A stretch of DNA of 64,000 nt from Pedobacter indicus (GCF_003449035.1 NZ_QRGB01000001.1:2108001-2172000); one strand, 5' to 3'. Counted from the first letter of the stretch, positions 1 to 9,428 are shown. The notes: generated by a model not told the origin, from the letters alone. A program made the numbers and translations.

Positions 1-206
1 CTTTTCTCGTTTCAGGAGGCTCGGAAGATCCTCCAAGTAGATGGATTCCTTTAAACCATACGATCAAAGTGAATGATTTATTGGGGTATGAAAACCGGGT
101 GGCAATGTCAAACCGACCTGAGCATTCGCCCAACGAAGAGGCTAATGAGATAGTCTATTCGTTTTTTGAATATTTCCTAAAATATAATGGTATTGAAACT
201 AAATAA
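1..206 (+). CDS. 3' end of an unidentified gene, possibly an alpha/beta hydrolase
   Basis: An open frame enters from the left edge (reading frame from base 3) and stops with TAA at 204-206, giving about 67 C-terminal residues. The start lies outside the window. The tail contains RPEHSPNE followed by a predicted amphipathic helix (SFFEYFLKY). A histidine before a final helix is what the end of an alpha/beta hydrolase often looks like, but no nucleophile motif is visible, so this is only a guess. It overlaps the next gene by 20 bases, which suggests translational coupling with the sugar dehydrogenase downstream. Confidence 0.6.
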   Translation, partial: FLVSGGSEDPPSRWIPLNHTIKVNDLLGYENRVAMSNRPEHSPNEEANEIVYSFFEYFLKYNGIETK

Positions 207-1680
207 ATTCTTCTTATTATTCCTAATTATCGCTTGTTTTGGTTGTGGTCGGGAAGTTGAGTTTACACACGATATTGATGTTAATATTCAGCTTGATAAA
301 ACGCCGCTCGGTGTAAGTGTAATTGCGGATAGTTTAGATATTCCGTGGGAGATTGCCTGGGGACCCGATGACCAAATATGGGTGAGTGAACAACCGGGTA
401 TTATTAGTAAGATAGATCCCGTTACGGGCAAAAAGACAGTGTTGTTGAATGTCGATAGTGTATGGATGAAGAGAACTTCTGGTCTATTGGGCATGGCCGT
501 CCATGCTAATCAGCAGAAGTATCCCTACGTATTTATTAATTATACTTTAGAGCGCGATGGGGGTTATTTTTCGCGTTTGGAGCGCTATACGGTTGAAGGC
601 GATACATTAGTTTCACCCTTGACACTTTTGGAGATACCAGCAGGAACAGGACATAATGGATCTCGTATAACGATTGGAGGGAAAGGAGACCGTTTGTTTT
701 GGGCCACAGGCGATATTGCAAAGGATGGAAATGCACAAGACATTCATAATTTAAATGGAAAGATACTCTGTATGGACTTTGACGGGAATATACCTGCCGA
801 TAATCCTGACCCAGATTCTTATGTATGGGCATTCGGGTTTCGAAATATTCAGGGTTTGGTATATACCCCGAACGGTAACCTATATGCATCGGAGCACGGC
901 GATGCCATTGAAGACGAAATTAACCTAATACGCCCTAAGCGTAATTACGGCTGGCATGTTATCGAAGGTTTTCATGATCAATATTATGAGAAAGAATATG
1001 CACAGGAGCATAACGCAATAGAACCAATGAAGTCATGGACGCCTACGATTGCACCGGCCGGGCTCGATTACTATACGTCAGAGGCTATTCCAGAATGGAC
1101 AAACTCGTTGGTTCTTGTTACTTTAAAAGGTCAGGGTTTCAGGGTTCTTAAGTTGAATACAAAAGGCGAGAAGATTGTAGATGAAAAAATATTTTTGGAG
1201 AAAGAGTACGGACGGATCAGAGATCTTTGCATATCGCCATCTGGGGAGTTATATATTTCGACCAGTAATCGTGACTGGAACCCAATGACAGAACCTGACG
1301 CAAAAGATGATCGGATTTTGAGAATTGCTAAGGTCGATTCCGTTGGAGAAAATGTATTGTATGCCAAGACAGAAGTAGAAAATTCCAATATTGAGATGAC
1401 CGGGGAAGTTTTGTATCAAAAATACTGTTTGGCTTGTCATAAACTAAATGGAAAGGGAGTCCCTGAAGTGTTTCCTCCTTTAGCAGGGTCTTCGGTTATA
1501 ACTAAACATGAAGAGTTGATCCCGTTAGTTCTAAATGGGTATAAAGGAGCCGACGTAGAAATGCCATCTTTTAAGTTTCTAAGTAATAGTGACTTATCTA
1601 AAGTATTGACATATATTAACAGTCAATGGGGAAATAAGGGGGCGGAGATAACGGAAAAAGAAATTGAAGTCTATCGTTGA
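187..1680 (+). CDS. PQQ-dependent sugar dehydrogenase (GSDH-like) lipoprotein fused to cytochrome c
   Basis: The 497-residue protein starts with a lipoprotein signal (hydrophobic residues 8-16, candidate lipid-attachment Cys17 or Cys20). It continues with a glucose/sorbosone-dehydrogenase beta-propeller (about 40-390), with family-typical stretches such as GFRNIQGL and RNYGWHVIEG. It ends in a class I cytochrome c domain, with haem motif CLACH at 414-418 and a likely axial Met459 in VEMPSF. The family oxidises aldoses or other sugars with a PQQ-type cofactor, and the fused haem could take the electrons. It would sit on a membrane facing the periplasm or outside. The start overlaps the upstream gene by 20 bases, and it is the only start that leaves a full lipoprotein signal. 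Substrate is unknown. A relative without the haem domain lies at 33225-34487. Confidence 0.88.
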   Translation: MVLKLNKFFLLFLIIACFGCGREVEFTHDIDVNIQLDKTPLGVSVIADSLDIPWEIAWGPDDQIWVSEQPGIISKIDPVTGKKTVLLNVDSVWMKRTSGLLGMAVHANQQKYPYVFINYTLERDGGYFSRLERYTVEGDTLVSPLTLLEIPAGTGHNGSRITIGGKGDRLFWATGDIAKDGNAQDIHNLNGKILCMDFDGNIPADNPDPDSYVWAFGFRNIQGLVYTPNGNLYASEHGDAIEDEINLIRPKRNYGWHVIEGFHDQYYEKEYAQEHNAIEPMKSWTPTIAPAGLDYYTSEAIPEWTNSLVLVTLKGQGFRVLKLNTKGEKIVDEKIFLEKEYGRIRDLCISPSGELYISTSNRDWNPMTEPDAKDDRILRIAKVDSVGENVLYAKTEVENSNIEMTGEVLYQKYCLACHKLNGKGVPEVFPPLAGSSVITKHEELIPLVLNGYKGADVEMPSFKFLSNSDLSKVLTYINSQWGNKGAEITEKEIEVYR

Positions 1681-1850
1681 AAATACTCAGAATGCAGACT
1701 GGTGTTTTCGAGCTTAGGGGAAGTAATGTGAAACTTGAAACAGAAAAAAAGCAGTAATTTTTTTTTATTTTGAAATAAACTCTTACCTTTCGGGTACGTA
1801 CCTCACGGTGCTTCGCATAAACCATTAAATTATACTTAACTAATTGAAAC
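1681..1850. promoter_or_regulatory. intergenic leader with CGGGTACGTACC dyad
   Basis: An AT-rich spacer. The notable element is CGGGTACGTACC at 1791-1802, which contains the perfect 10-base palindrome GGTACGTACC with a central CG. It lies 48 bases before the symporter start. Close relatives of this site lie at 4572, 9429 and 25504. A central CG in an even palindrome is typical of LacI-family operators, and a LacI regulator is encoded at 8327. No exact TAnnTTTG promoter was found here. Confidence 0.55.
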
Positions 1851-3320
1851 ATGCAAACAATTGATTATCTGGTTATCGTAGGCTTTTTTGTCCTTCTAAT
1901 AGTAATCGGAATTTACAGTTACACCAAGGTAAAGAACTCTGCTGACTTTTTTACTGCTGGTGGTAAATTGCCGTGGTGGCTATCGGGAATTTCACATCAC
2001 GTATCAGGCTATAGCGGCGCTGTTTTTGTTGCATATGCTTCAATTGCTTATACGCATGGGTTTACGATGTATGTGTGGTGGGCTTTCACCATATCGATTG
2101 CAATGGTGGGAACAATATTTTTCATAGCACCGCGATGGGCCCGTCTGCGTACAAAGACTGGAATTCAGTCGCCTACAGAGTATTTAGCTACTCGTTATAA
2201 TATTCCTGCCCAACAACTTATGGCTTGGTGCGGTGTGATTGTTAAGCTCTTTGATGTAGGCGCTAAATGGGCCGCTGTGGGTATCTTGTTGAATGCGTTT
2301 ATGGGTATTCCGATTGTAACGGGTATTATCATATCTGGAGTAGTTACTTTGTTCTACGTGACACTAGGTGGATTATGGGCTGATGTTCTGAATGACCTCG
2401 CTTCTTTTGTCATACAAGTTGCTTCGGGTTTAGTTATGTTCGTGATGATATTAGTTCAGTTAGGAGATGGTCTTGGAGGAGTCTTTACAATGTGGGATCG
2501 CCTCCCTGAAGCCAATTCACAGGCATTTAATTCACCTTATACAGTAACCTTCGCTATGGCGATGCTGGTAATCAATTTTTTTAGCTATAGTGGTGGTACC
2601 TGGAATCTTGCTACGAGGTTTATTTCTTCTCAATCTGGTAAGGAAGCCAAGAAAGCAGCAATGTTTTCTGCTTTTCTATATTTAGCTTGGCCTTTGATTT
2701 TGCTATTCCCAATGTTTGCCGCTCCAATTTTTTTACCTGATTTAGCGAATCCTGAACAGTCATATTCACTAATGGCGATGAAGTTCTTGCCTCCGGGGCT
2801 TTTGGGCTTATTAGTTGCTTCGTTGTTTTCAAACACCTTGTCGATGACCGCGTCTGATGCGAATACTATATCGTCTGTAATAACGCGGGATATTTTACCT
2901 GTTATTGTGAAGAAAGTGAAAGTGCTGAGTTCGAAAACTATGCTCAATATAGCCAGAATAACCACGTTCAGTTTTATCTTATTGACCATTATTATCGCGT
3001 TTAATTCTGATCGATTTGGGGGTGTAATTGGCTTGATGGTTACCTGGTTTGCCGCTTTATTAGGACCAATCGCTATTCCGATGATATTGGGGTTACTGCC
3101 AGTGTTTAAGCGGAGTAACAGTGTTGCCGCTATACTTTCCATTTTTGGAGGTCTTGCAGCTTTCGCTATACTAAAAGTTGTCAATGATGTTCCTTTATCT
3201 ATTGAAATGTCAGGACCAATATTAAGTTCACTAGTAATATACATTGGGTATTCTTTGTTGAACCGTACGAAGACGAAACCAGAGGTGGAGAACATGCTGA
3301 AAGCTCTTAACGATGATTAA
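1851..3320 (+). CDS. sodium:solute symporter (SSS family)
   Basis: The 489-residue, very hydrophobic protein has about 13 predicted membrane helices. It has the SSS family layout: a first helix at 6-24, then a FFTAGGKLPWW segment that matches the family's FxxGRxxxWW-type motif. It belongs to the group that includes the sodium/glucose and sodium/sialic-acid transporters, and would bring a sugar or amino sugar across the inner membrane with sodium. It is followed after 12 bases by an AGE-type epimerase, so the pair is probably co-transcribed. The neighbours nagA and nagB suggest an N-acetylated amino sugar (GlcNAc or ManNAc) as substrate, which is an inference from context. A putative LacI-type operator lies just upstream. 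Confidence 0.9.
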   Translation: MQTIDYLVIVGFFVLLIVIGIYSYTKVKNSADFFTAGGKLPWWLSGISHHVSGYSGAVFVAYASIAYTHGFTMYVWWAFTISIAMVGTIFFIAPRWARLRTKTGIQSPTEYLATRYNIPAQQLMAWCGVIVKLFDVGAKWAAVGILLNAFMGIPIVTGIIISGVVTLFYVTLGGLWADVLNDLASFVIQVASGLVMFVMILVQLGDGLGGVFTMWDRLPEANSQAFNSPYTVTFAMAMLVINFFSYSGGTWNLATRFISSQSGKEAKKAAMFSAFLYLAWPLILLFPMFAAPIFLPDLANPEQSYSLMAMKFLPPGLLGLLVASLFSNTLSMTASDANTISSVITRDILPVIVKKVKVLSSKTMLNIARITTFSFILLTIIIAFNSDRFGGVIGLMVTWFAALLGPIAIPMILGLLPVFKRSNSVAAILSIFGGLAAFAILKVVNDVPLSIEMSGPILSSLVIYIGYSLLNRTKTKPEVENMLKALNDD

Positions 3321-3332
3321 TTAGGTTTTTTT

Positions 3333-4529
3333 ATGTTGCTTGCTAATCGTCCGATACAGACTCTTTTTTCAGAGTTTCAGCGATACTTATTCGATGACTT
3401 TCTTCCATTTATGGATAAGTTTGTAGTCGATCATGAATATGGGGGCTTTCTGTGTAATACAGATCGTAGAGGACATAATCTAAATACTAATAAACGTACC
3501 TGGTATGATGGTCGGGGTATTTGGGTTTATTCTTATCTGTATAACAATATTGAAAACAAATCCGTATATCTAGAAATAGCTAAAAAGACCCTTGATTTAT
3601 CTTTAAAGGTAAAAGATCCGGCTTCTGAATTGTGGCCATGGGAATACGATCGGTCTGGAAACGATTTAAAATCAAATGAGCCGGATATTTACGGTAATTT
3701 ATTTGTTGCGGAGGGTTTGGCGGAATATTCACTTGCTGCGAATGATGAATCTTACTGGTATCTGGCAAAAAATATTTTACTTCAATGTGCTGCGTTGTAT
3801 GAGCAACCCGATTATCAATATCAGTTGCAGTACTCACCAGACCCAGTGGTAACTCACGCCCCTCGCATATTAGGGCACTCAATGATTATGTTGAGATTAT
3901 CAACTAGTCTATTAAGACTGAAGGCAGATCCCGAGATAGAAAAGGTTTCGTCAATATGTATCACTGCTCTCTGTGAACAACATTTCAATCCTGAATTTAA
4001 TTTGATGGTCGAGTTGTTGGATTATGATTACTCGTTCATGAGCTCCGAAATGTCACAATTTGTTTATATTGGACATGCTATGGAGTCTCTCTGGATGTTA
4101 ATGGATGAAGCGTTACGACGTAAAGATAAAGCGCTTTTCAGTAAATCTGTTAGCAGGTTTAAATTCCATGTGGAAGTCGCATGGGACGATGTATATGGAG
4201 GCGTGTTTCATTGTTTGGATAATGTTAACGAAAATAAGTGGTTAACTGACAAAGTTTTATGGGCTCAACATGAGGTGCTAATTGGTTTGTTAACAATCAT
4301 AGAAAATGATCCCCATGACAGCTGGGCAGTCGGCTGGTTTGATAAAATGTATCATTATGTTATTGAAACATTCCCGTTGTCGAAATATGGGTTTTCGCTT
4401 TGGAACATAGGAGGCGATAGAAAAATGACTTTTGTTGAAGAGGGGTCGAGGATTGAAAACTACCATCACCCTAGGTTTCTTATGCTGAGTATGGAAAAAT
4501 TAGAGAGATTCAACAAAAAATTAAGTTAA
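3333..4529 (+). CDS. N-acylglucosamine 2-epimerase (AGE/RenBP) family protein
   Basis: The 398 residues are the usual length for the family, which folds as an (alpha/alpha)6 barrel. Histidines in family-like contexts are visible: RILGHSMIML, YIGHAMESLW, WAQHEVLIG and the C-terminal YHHPRFLML. The family interconverts N-acetylmannosamine and N-acetylglucosamine or epimerises other sugars at C2. Lying between an SSS transporter and nagA/nagB, a ManNAc to GlcNAc role is the simplest reading, but AGE relatives with mannose or cellobiose as substrate exist. No signal peptide, so cytosolic. It starts 12 bases after the symporter. Confidence 0.85.
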   Translation: MLLANRPIQTLFSEFQRYLFDDFLPFMDKFVVDHEYGGFLCNTDRRGHNLNTNKRTWYDGRGIWVYSYLYNNIENKSVYLEIAKKTLDLSLKVKDPASELWPWEYDRSGNDLKSNEPDIYGNLFVAEGLAEYSLAANDESYWYLAKNILLQCAALYEQPDYQYQLQYSPDPVVTHAPRILGHSMIMLRLSTSLLRLKADPEIEKVSSICITALCEQHFNPEFNLMVELLDYDYSFMSSEMSQFVYIGHAMESLWMLMDEALRRKDKALFSKSVSRFKFHVEVAWDDVYGGVFHCLDNVNENKWLTDKVLWAQHEVLIGLLTIIENDPHDSWAVGWFDKMYHYVIETFPLSKYGFSLWNIGGDRKMTFVEEGSRIENYHHPRFLMLSMEKLERFNKKLS

Positions 4530-4571
4530 AAGGGAAATAATTTTTTTATTTATAAATAAATAAGTTAAATT

Positions 4572-4585
4572 CGGGAACGTACACG
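4572..4585. promoter_or_regulatory. candidate LacI-type operator (CGGGAACGTACACG)
   Basis: The 14-base site has left half CGGGAAC and right half GTACACG. The dyad CGGGTAC-GTACCCG is matched at 12 of 14 positions. It is the second of four such sites and lies 64 bases before the Tat-exported Gfo/Idh gene. The spacer 4530-4649 is otherwise AT-rich with no recognisable gene or strong hairpin. Confidence 0.5.
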
Positions 4586-4649
4586 AGATCACACATGCCA
4601 CGAGACATATATAATATGTAAATATTTGTTAGCCTAAATAACTAAATCT

Positions 4650-5666
4650 ATGAATAATAAATACAACCGTCGTAATTTTATTAAAGCCTCCGCTATAACT
4701 GGATTGGGGTTAAGTGTTATGGGGAATTACTCTAATCTTTTCGCAAGTCAAACTAGCGGAAAGCGAGTAGGAATAATTGGTTTAGATACTTCGCATAGTA
4801 TCGCATTCACGAAAACTTTAAATGCAAAAGATGCAGATCCGGTATACAAAGGCTACAAGGTAGTTGCGGCGTATCCGCAAGGAAGTAAGGATATTGAGTC
4901 TGCTGTATCAAGAGTGGACGGATATATAAAGGATATTAAGCAATATGGTGTTGAGATCGTAAATTCAATAGACGACCTTCTTTCTAAAGTTGATGTTGTT
5001 TTGTTGGAAAGTAACGACGGTCGTGTACATTTGGAACAGGCTTTACCTGTATTTAAAGCTGGAAAGCGTGTATTTATTGATAAACCAATCGCTGCTTCAT
5101 TGAGCGATACGATTGAAATTTTTAATAAAGCGGAAGAATTTAACGTACCTGTTTTTTCCTCTTCTTCGCTTCGATATATGGAGTCAGCTCAGGAGATCGT
5201 TAAGGGCAAGGTAGGTAAGGTTTTAGGGGCAGATGCTTTTAGTCCGGCAGCGCTTGAAAAAACACACCCTGATTTACTTTGGTACGGGATTCATGGCATA
5301 GAAATTTTGTTTACCGTAATGGGACCGGGATGTAAATCGGTGACCCGCACGCATACAGAAGATACCGATGTTGTCGTTGGTATATGGGAGGATGGAAGAG
5401 TTGGCACATTTAGGGGTACACGCTCTGGCAAGAGCAGTTACGGTGGGACTGTCTACGGTGAAAAAGGAATTAGTGTATTGGGCCCCTTTGGCGGATACAA
5501 TCCTTTATTGCAACAGATTGTGAACTTTTTCGAGACCGGAGTATCACCGATTAATAAACAGGAGACCTTAGAGATCGTTGCCTTTGCCGAAGCTGCAGAT
5601 GTAAGTAAAAAGAAAAAAGGCTCATCTGTTAATTTAGAATCAGTGTTTAAAAAAGCATCAAAATAA
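4650..5666 (+). CDS. Tat-exported Gfo/Idh/MocA family oxidoreductase
   Basis: The 338-residue protein begins with a twin-arginine signal (YNRRNFIKASA, arginines near 6-7, then a hydrophobic stretch to about 32). A Rossmann NAD-binding domain follows (VGIIGLDTSHS, about 40-50), with the family's lysine motif DKPIAAS near residue 140. The family oxidises or reduces sugar hydroxyls with a nicotinamide cofactor. Exported members probably carry a tightly bound cofactor folded in before Tat export. It heads a compact operon with another exported Gfo/Idh (15-base gap) and nagA. The substrate cannot be told from the sequence. Confidence 0.85.
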   Translation: MNNKYNRRNFIKASAITGLGLSVMGNYSNLFASQTSGKRVGIIGLDTSHSIAFTKTLNAKDADPVYKGYKVVAAYPQGSKDIESAVSRVDGYIKDIKQYGVEIVNSIDDLLSKVDVVLLESNDGRVHLEQALPVFKAGKRVFIDKPIAASLSDTIEIFNKAEEFNVPVFSSSSLRYMESAQEIVKGKVGKVLGADAFSPAALEKTHPDLLWYGIHGIEILFTVMGPGCKSVTRTHTEDTDVVVGIWEDGRVGTFRGTRSGKSSYGGTVYGEKGISVLGPFGGYNPLLQQIVNFFETGVSPINKQETLEIVAFAEAADVSKKKKGSSVNLESVFKKASK

Positions 5667-5681
5667 TCAATTTAGAATATT

Positions 5682-7025
5682 ATGAAAGATAACCGTAGAG
5701 AATTTTTAAAGAAGGCAGCAATCGGAACCGCAGCAGCATCTGTTGGTGGCGTTCTGCCGGGGTTTAACGCAAAGAGCTATGCAAATATTATTGGAGCGAA
5801 TGATCGCGTTACGACCGCTTTTATGGGTGTTAATGCCAGGGGGCGTGCACTAGCAACGAATTTTTCTCTTCAGAAAAATTGCGAAGTATTATATATATCG
5901 GATGTAGATACACGTGCTACTGATAAGTGTATAGATGTGGTCACCAAGAATCAAGGGAAAAAGCCAAAGTCGGCGCCTGACTTTAGAAAAGCGCTGGAAG
6001 ATAAAAACTTAGATGCTTTGGTTGTTGCTGCTCCGGATCACTGGCATGCGCCAGCTGCTATCATTGCTTCGCAAGCAGGGAAACATGTATATTTAGAAAA
6101 GCCTTGTAGTCATAATCCAAATGAGGGCGAATTATTGATGAAGGCGGTAGAAAGATATAACAACGTTATCCAAATGGGTAACCAACGCCGTTCTTGGCCT
6201 AATGTGGTGAAGGCGATTAAAGAAGTTCATGATGGAGCGATCGGTAAAGCGTACATGGCGCGAACTTGGTATGCTAATAATCGAGCCTCTATTGGCGTTG
6301 GTAAAAAGACTGCCGTGCCTTCTTGGTTGGATTATGAACTATGGCAAGGTCCCGCACCACGTCGTGAGTTTCAAGATAATCTTATACATTATAACTGGCA
6401 TTGGTTTTGGCATTGGGGAACAGGGGAAGCACTGAATAATGGTACTCACTTTGTCGATTTAGCTCGTTGGGGACTAAATGTTGATTATCCGACAAAGGTA
6501 ACTTCGGTCGGTGGAAGATATCGTTACCAGGATGATTGGGAAACTCCAGACACACAAGTAATCGGGTTGGAGTTTGGCGATAAGGGAACCATCACTTGGG
6601 AAGGACGCAGTTGTAATGGACGCTCAACAGATGGATCTTCGGTAGGTGTTGTATTTTATGGAGAGAAAGGTTCGCTACAGATTAATGGCGGCAATGAATA
6701 TAAAATATATGACTTGAAAAACAAGCTTGTCAAGGAAGTTAAAAATGACACGAAGTTTGTTGAAGGCGATGTGATGAATCCATCTCAGGCATTGGACGCA
6801 TACCATATTCAAAATTTCTTTTCTGCGATTAAAAACGGAGAGAAATTGAATTCTGATATCGTTAGTGGGCACCAGAGTACTTTATTGGTTCAATTAGGGA
6901 ATATTGCACAGCGAACAGGTTCCACTTTGGATATTGATCCGTCGAACGGACATATTTTGAACAATTCTGAAGCAATGAAATACTGGAGTCGCGAATACGA
7001 GTCAGGATGGGAGCCGAAAGTGTAG
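5682..7025 (+). CDS. Tat-exported Gfo/Idh/MocA family oxidoreductase
   Basis: The 447-residue protein has a twin-arginine signal (DNRREFLKKAA, RR at 4-5) and the exported Gfo/Idh signature: AAPDHWHAPAAI, EKPCSHNP with the catalytic lysine, GNQRRSWP and WHWFWHWGTGE. This subgroup is very common in Bacteroidota and is related to the GH109 enzymes, which use bound NAD to cleave N-acetylgalactosaminides by transient oxidation at C3. A GH109-like glycosidase role is possible next to amino-sugar genes but not shown. It follows the smaller Gfo/Idh gene by 15 bases and precedes nagA by 24, so one operon is likely. Confidence 0.87.
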   Translation: MKDNRREFLKKAAIGTAAASVGGVLPGFNAKSYANIIGANDRVTTAFMGVNARGRALATNFSLQKNCEVLYISDVDTRATDKCIDVVTKNQGKKPKSAPDFRKALEDKNLDALVVAAPDHWHAPAAIIASQAGKHVYLEKPCSHNPNEGELLMKAVERYNNVIQMGNQRRSWPNVVKAIKEVHDGAIGKAYMARTWYANNRASIGVGKKTAVPSWLDYELWQGPAPRREFQDNLIHYNWHWFWHWGTGEALNNGTHFVDLARWGLNVDYPTKVTSVGGRYRYQDDWETPDTQVIGLEFGDKGTITWEGRSCNGRSTDGSSVGVVFYGEKGSLQINGGNEYKIYDLKNKLVKEVKNDTKFVEGDVMNPSQALDAYHIQNFFSAIKNGEKLNSDIVSGHQSTLLVQLGNIAQRTGSTLDIDPSNGHILNNSEAMKYWSREYESGWEPKV

Positions 7026-7049
7026 TCCCCTGATTTAAATCGGATTATC

Positions 7050-8234
7050 ATGTCGAAAATAAAACTGACTAACGGGCGTGTCATTACGACGCAACGAATT
7101 ATTTCGGATGCGACAGTTCTTATTGTTGATAATAAAATATCAGAAATAGGCGCTGGAGATATTGAGTGCCCGGACGCTCAGGTAATTGATGTAGAAGGGA
7201 AATATATTTCGCCAGGTTTTCTAGATATCCACATCCATGGGGGAGGAAATCACGATTTTATGGATGGGAGCGTTGACGCTTTTCTAGCTATTGCTGAAAC
7301 TCATGCAAAATATGGAACGACGGCTATGGTGCCTACAACGCTTACGAGTGAAAAGGAGAACCTTCTAAACACATTGTCCTTGTATGAGGAAGCAAATAGA
7401 ATAAATTCTAAAGGAAGTCAATTTTTAGGAATGCATTTGGAGGGGCCGTACTTTGCTATGAACCAACGCGGTGCGCAAGACCCTAGATATATTCGAAATC
7501 CGGATCCTAAAGAATACGAAGAGGTTATCTCTAAATCTAGCTGCATTAGTCGTTGGAGTGCGGCCCCAGAATTGCCAGGGTCACTTGAATTTGGGAGGTA
7601 TCTTCGAGAGAACGGAATTTTAGCTGCGATTGCTCATACCGATGCGGTTTATGAGGAAGTAGTAGACGCAGTAGAATGCGGTTATTCTTTAGCCACGCAT
7701 CTTTATTCAGGTATGTCAGGCGTAACACGCCGTAATGCGCACCGCTATGCAGGTGTTATTGAAAGTGCATTTATAATAGATAGCATGGATGTTGAGGTTA
7801 TCGCCGATGGTATACACTTGCCTGCTCCTTTTCTTAGATTGATCTATAAAATTAAAGGACCGGATCGTATCGCTTTAATCACAGACGCCATGAGGGGGGC
7901 GGGTATGCCGCCAGGCGAAAGTATTTTAGGAAATAAAGATTCTGGTTTGAAAGTGATTATAGAAGAAGGAGTCGCAAAGCTACCTGATCGTACAGCTTTC
8001 GCGGGAAGTGTAGCTACAGCAGATAGATTAGTTAGAAACATGATCGAATTAGCTGATGTTCCATTAGTCGAGGCCGTTAAAATGATGTCAATAACTCCTG
8101 CCCGAATAGTTGGTGTTGATTCCAATAAGGGATCGCTAATGGTAGGAAAAGACGCTGATATCGTTGTATTTGATGAGAAAATCAATATATTTATGACGAT
8201 GGTAAACGGAAATATAGTTTATAAAAATTTATAA
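7050..8234 (+). CDS. nagA: N-acetylglucosamine-6-phosphate deacetylase
   Basis: The 394-residue cytosolic amidohydrolase removes acetate from GlcNAc-6-phosphate to give glucosamine-6-phosphate. Family motifs are in order: HIHGGG with H61 and H63, MHLEGPY with metal ligand E131, AHTDA with H196, THLYSGM with H217, ADGIH around 254, and LITDAM with catalytic D279. The usual THLFNAM motif is THLYSGM here, a mild variation. It is the last gene of the Gfo/Idh operon and is followed by a LacI regulator. No GlcNAc kinase is encoded in the window, so the phosphorylation step must be elsewhere. Confidence 0.93.
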   Translation: MSKIKLTNGRVITTQRIISDATVLIVDNKISEIGAGDIECPDAQVIDVEGKYISPGFLDIHIHGGGNHDFMDGSVDAFLAIAETHAKYGTTAMVPTTLTSEKENLLNTLSLYEEANRINSKGSQFLGMHLEGPYFAMNQRGAQDPRYIRNPDPKEYEEVISKSSCISRWSAAPELPGSLEFGRYLRENGILAAIAHTDAVYEEVVDAVECGYSLATHLYSGMSGVTRRNAHRYAGVIESAFIIDSMDVEVIADGIHLPAPFLRLIYKIKGPDRIALITDAMRGAGMPPGESILGNKDSGLKVIIEEGVAKLPDRTAFAGSVATADRLVRNMIELADVPLVEAVKMMSITPARIVGVDSNKGSLMVGKDADIVVFDEKINIFMTMVNGNIVYKNL

Positions 8235-8282
8235 TCTGAAGAGCTTCGTTAGAATATTCTAATAATAAACAGTGTTTTATTC

Positions 8283-8290
8283 TATCTTTG
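8283..8290 (+). promoter_or_regulatory. candidate -7 promoter element TATCTTTG
   Basis: TATCTTTG matches the Bacteroidota -7 consensus TAnnTTTG exactly and lies 36 bases before the LacI gene. A clear TTTG -33 element was not found, so the promoter call rests on one element. Confidence 0.4.
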
Positions 8291-8326
8291 TCAGTTATTA
8301 GGCTTATAACCAGTTATTCACGTTAA

Positions 8327-9388
8327 ATGAGTAAAAAAGAAAAACAATTAGTAGGGGTAAAAGAGATAGCAAGAAGAGCCGGTGTCTCAATTGCGACTGT
8401 AGATCGGGTTTTACATAATCGCTCTGGGGTATCCGAGCGTACGAAAGCCAAGATCCAAGCAATTATAAAGGACCTTAATTATCAACCTAATCTTCTCGCA
8501 CGACGATTGGCGTCGGGTAAAACGCTAAATCTCGTAACATTAATACCTGAAGTATCTGAAGAAACTGATTACTGGAGCGTGCCTTTAGAAGGGATTAACC
8601 AAGCCGAGAAAGAAATTAAACCCTACAATGTTAAGATAACGAAGTTGTTTTATGATATGAACGACCGAGATTCATTTGTTAAGCAAGCGCAAGTAATACT
8701 TGATGACAAAGTCGACGGTGTTCTGTTAGCACCGGCGTTCATCGATGAAACAATAAATTTTACGAATGCTTGTCAAGAGAGAAAAATTCCTTTCGTATTT
8801 ATTAATTCAGACATCCCAAGCCAAAAAAGTTTATGTTACTTTGGCCCCCATTTATATCATAGTGGTTATTCAGCAGCACATTTGGTGGACTACTTGATAG
8901 ATAGACAAGACAAGATTCTTTTAGTCAATATTTCCAAAGATATTCAAGCAGACCACCACATTCTACGTAAGGAAGAGGGTTTTAAGACTTATCTCAAAGA
9001 TAATAACATAAAGGAAGCTGTTCAATTAAATATAACGAAGACAGACTATCTTTCAGTTCAAAAGAGCATGATTGAAATATTTAGAGACCATCCGGATATC
9101 AAGCTTATTTTTGTTACTAATTCCCGTGTTTCTAAGGTTGCTAAGTATTTGGCATCTGTTAATAACGCAGATGTTATTTTGATAGGATACGATTTTTTGA
9201 CAGAGAACATACAGTTTTTAAAAGACGGAGTGATTGACTTTCTAATATGTGAGAAACCGCAAGAACAAGCTTATAGGGGAGTGAGGACACTTTATCAGAA
9301 ACTGGTGTTTGAGGTTGATATGGAAAAGGAATACTTTATGCCAATTGATATAATAACCAAAGAAAATTGTCAATTTTATAAAAACTAG
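8327..9388 (+). CDS. LacI-family transcriptional regulator
   Basis: The 353-residue protein has an N-terminal LacI helix-turn-helix (about 10-32, VKEIARRAGVSIATVDRVL) and the hinge region LARRLASGKT (about 55-65). A periplasmic-binding-protein-like sensor fold follows. The variant TVDRVLHNRSGVSE belongs to the LacI subgroup common in Bacteroidota carbohydrate loci. It lies between nagA and nagB and is the best candidate for binding the CGGGTACGTAC sites upstream of the symporter, Gfo/Idh and nagB genes. The ligand is presumably an amino-sugar phosphate or related sugar, which is inference. Confidence 0.9.
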   Translation: MSKKEKQLVGVKEIARRAGVSIATVDRVLHNRSGVSERTKAKIQAIIKDLNYQPNLLARRLASGKTLNLVTLIPEVSEETDYWSVPLEGINQAEKEIKPYNVKITKLFYDMNDRDSFVKQAQVILDDKVDGVLLAPAFIDETINFTNACQERKIPFVFINSDIPSQKSLCYFGPHLYHSGYSAAHLVDYLIDRQDKILLVNISKDIQADHHILRKEEGFKTYLKDNNIKEAVQLNITKTDYLSVQKSMIEIFRDHPDIKLIFVTNSRVSKVAKYLASVNNADVILIGYDFLTENIQFLKDGVIDFLICEKPQEQAYRGVRTLYQKLVFEVDMEKEYFMPIDIITKENCQFYKN

Positions 9389-9428
9389 ATTAACGAGTAA
9401 TAAATCCAAAATATATTGTTTCAAATAT

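Noticed and set aside
2630-3295. A 221-codon open frame on the minus strand.
   Set aside because: It lies fully inside the symporter gene, and its composition is that of the antisense of a hydrophobic protein. No start signal or family motif.
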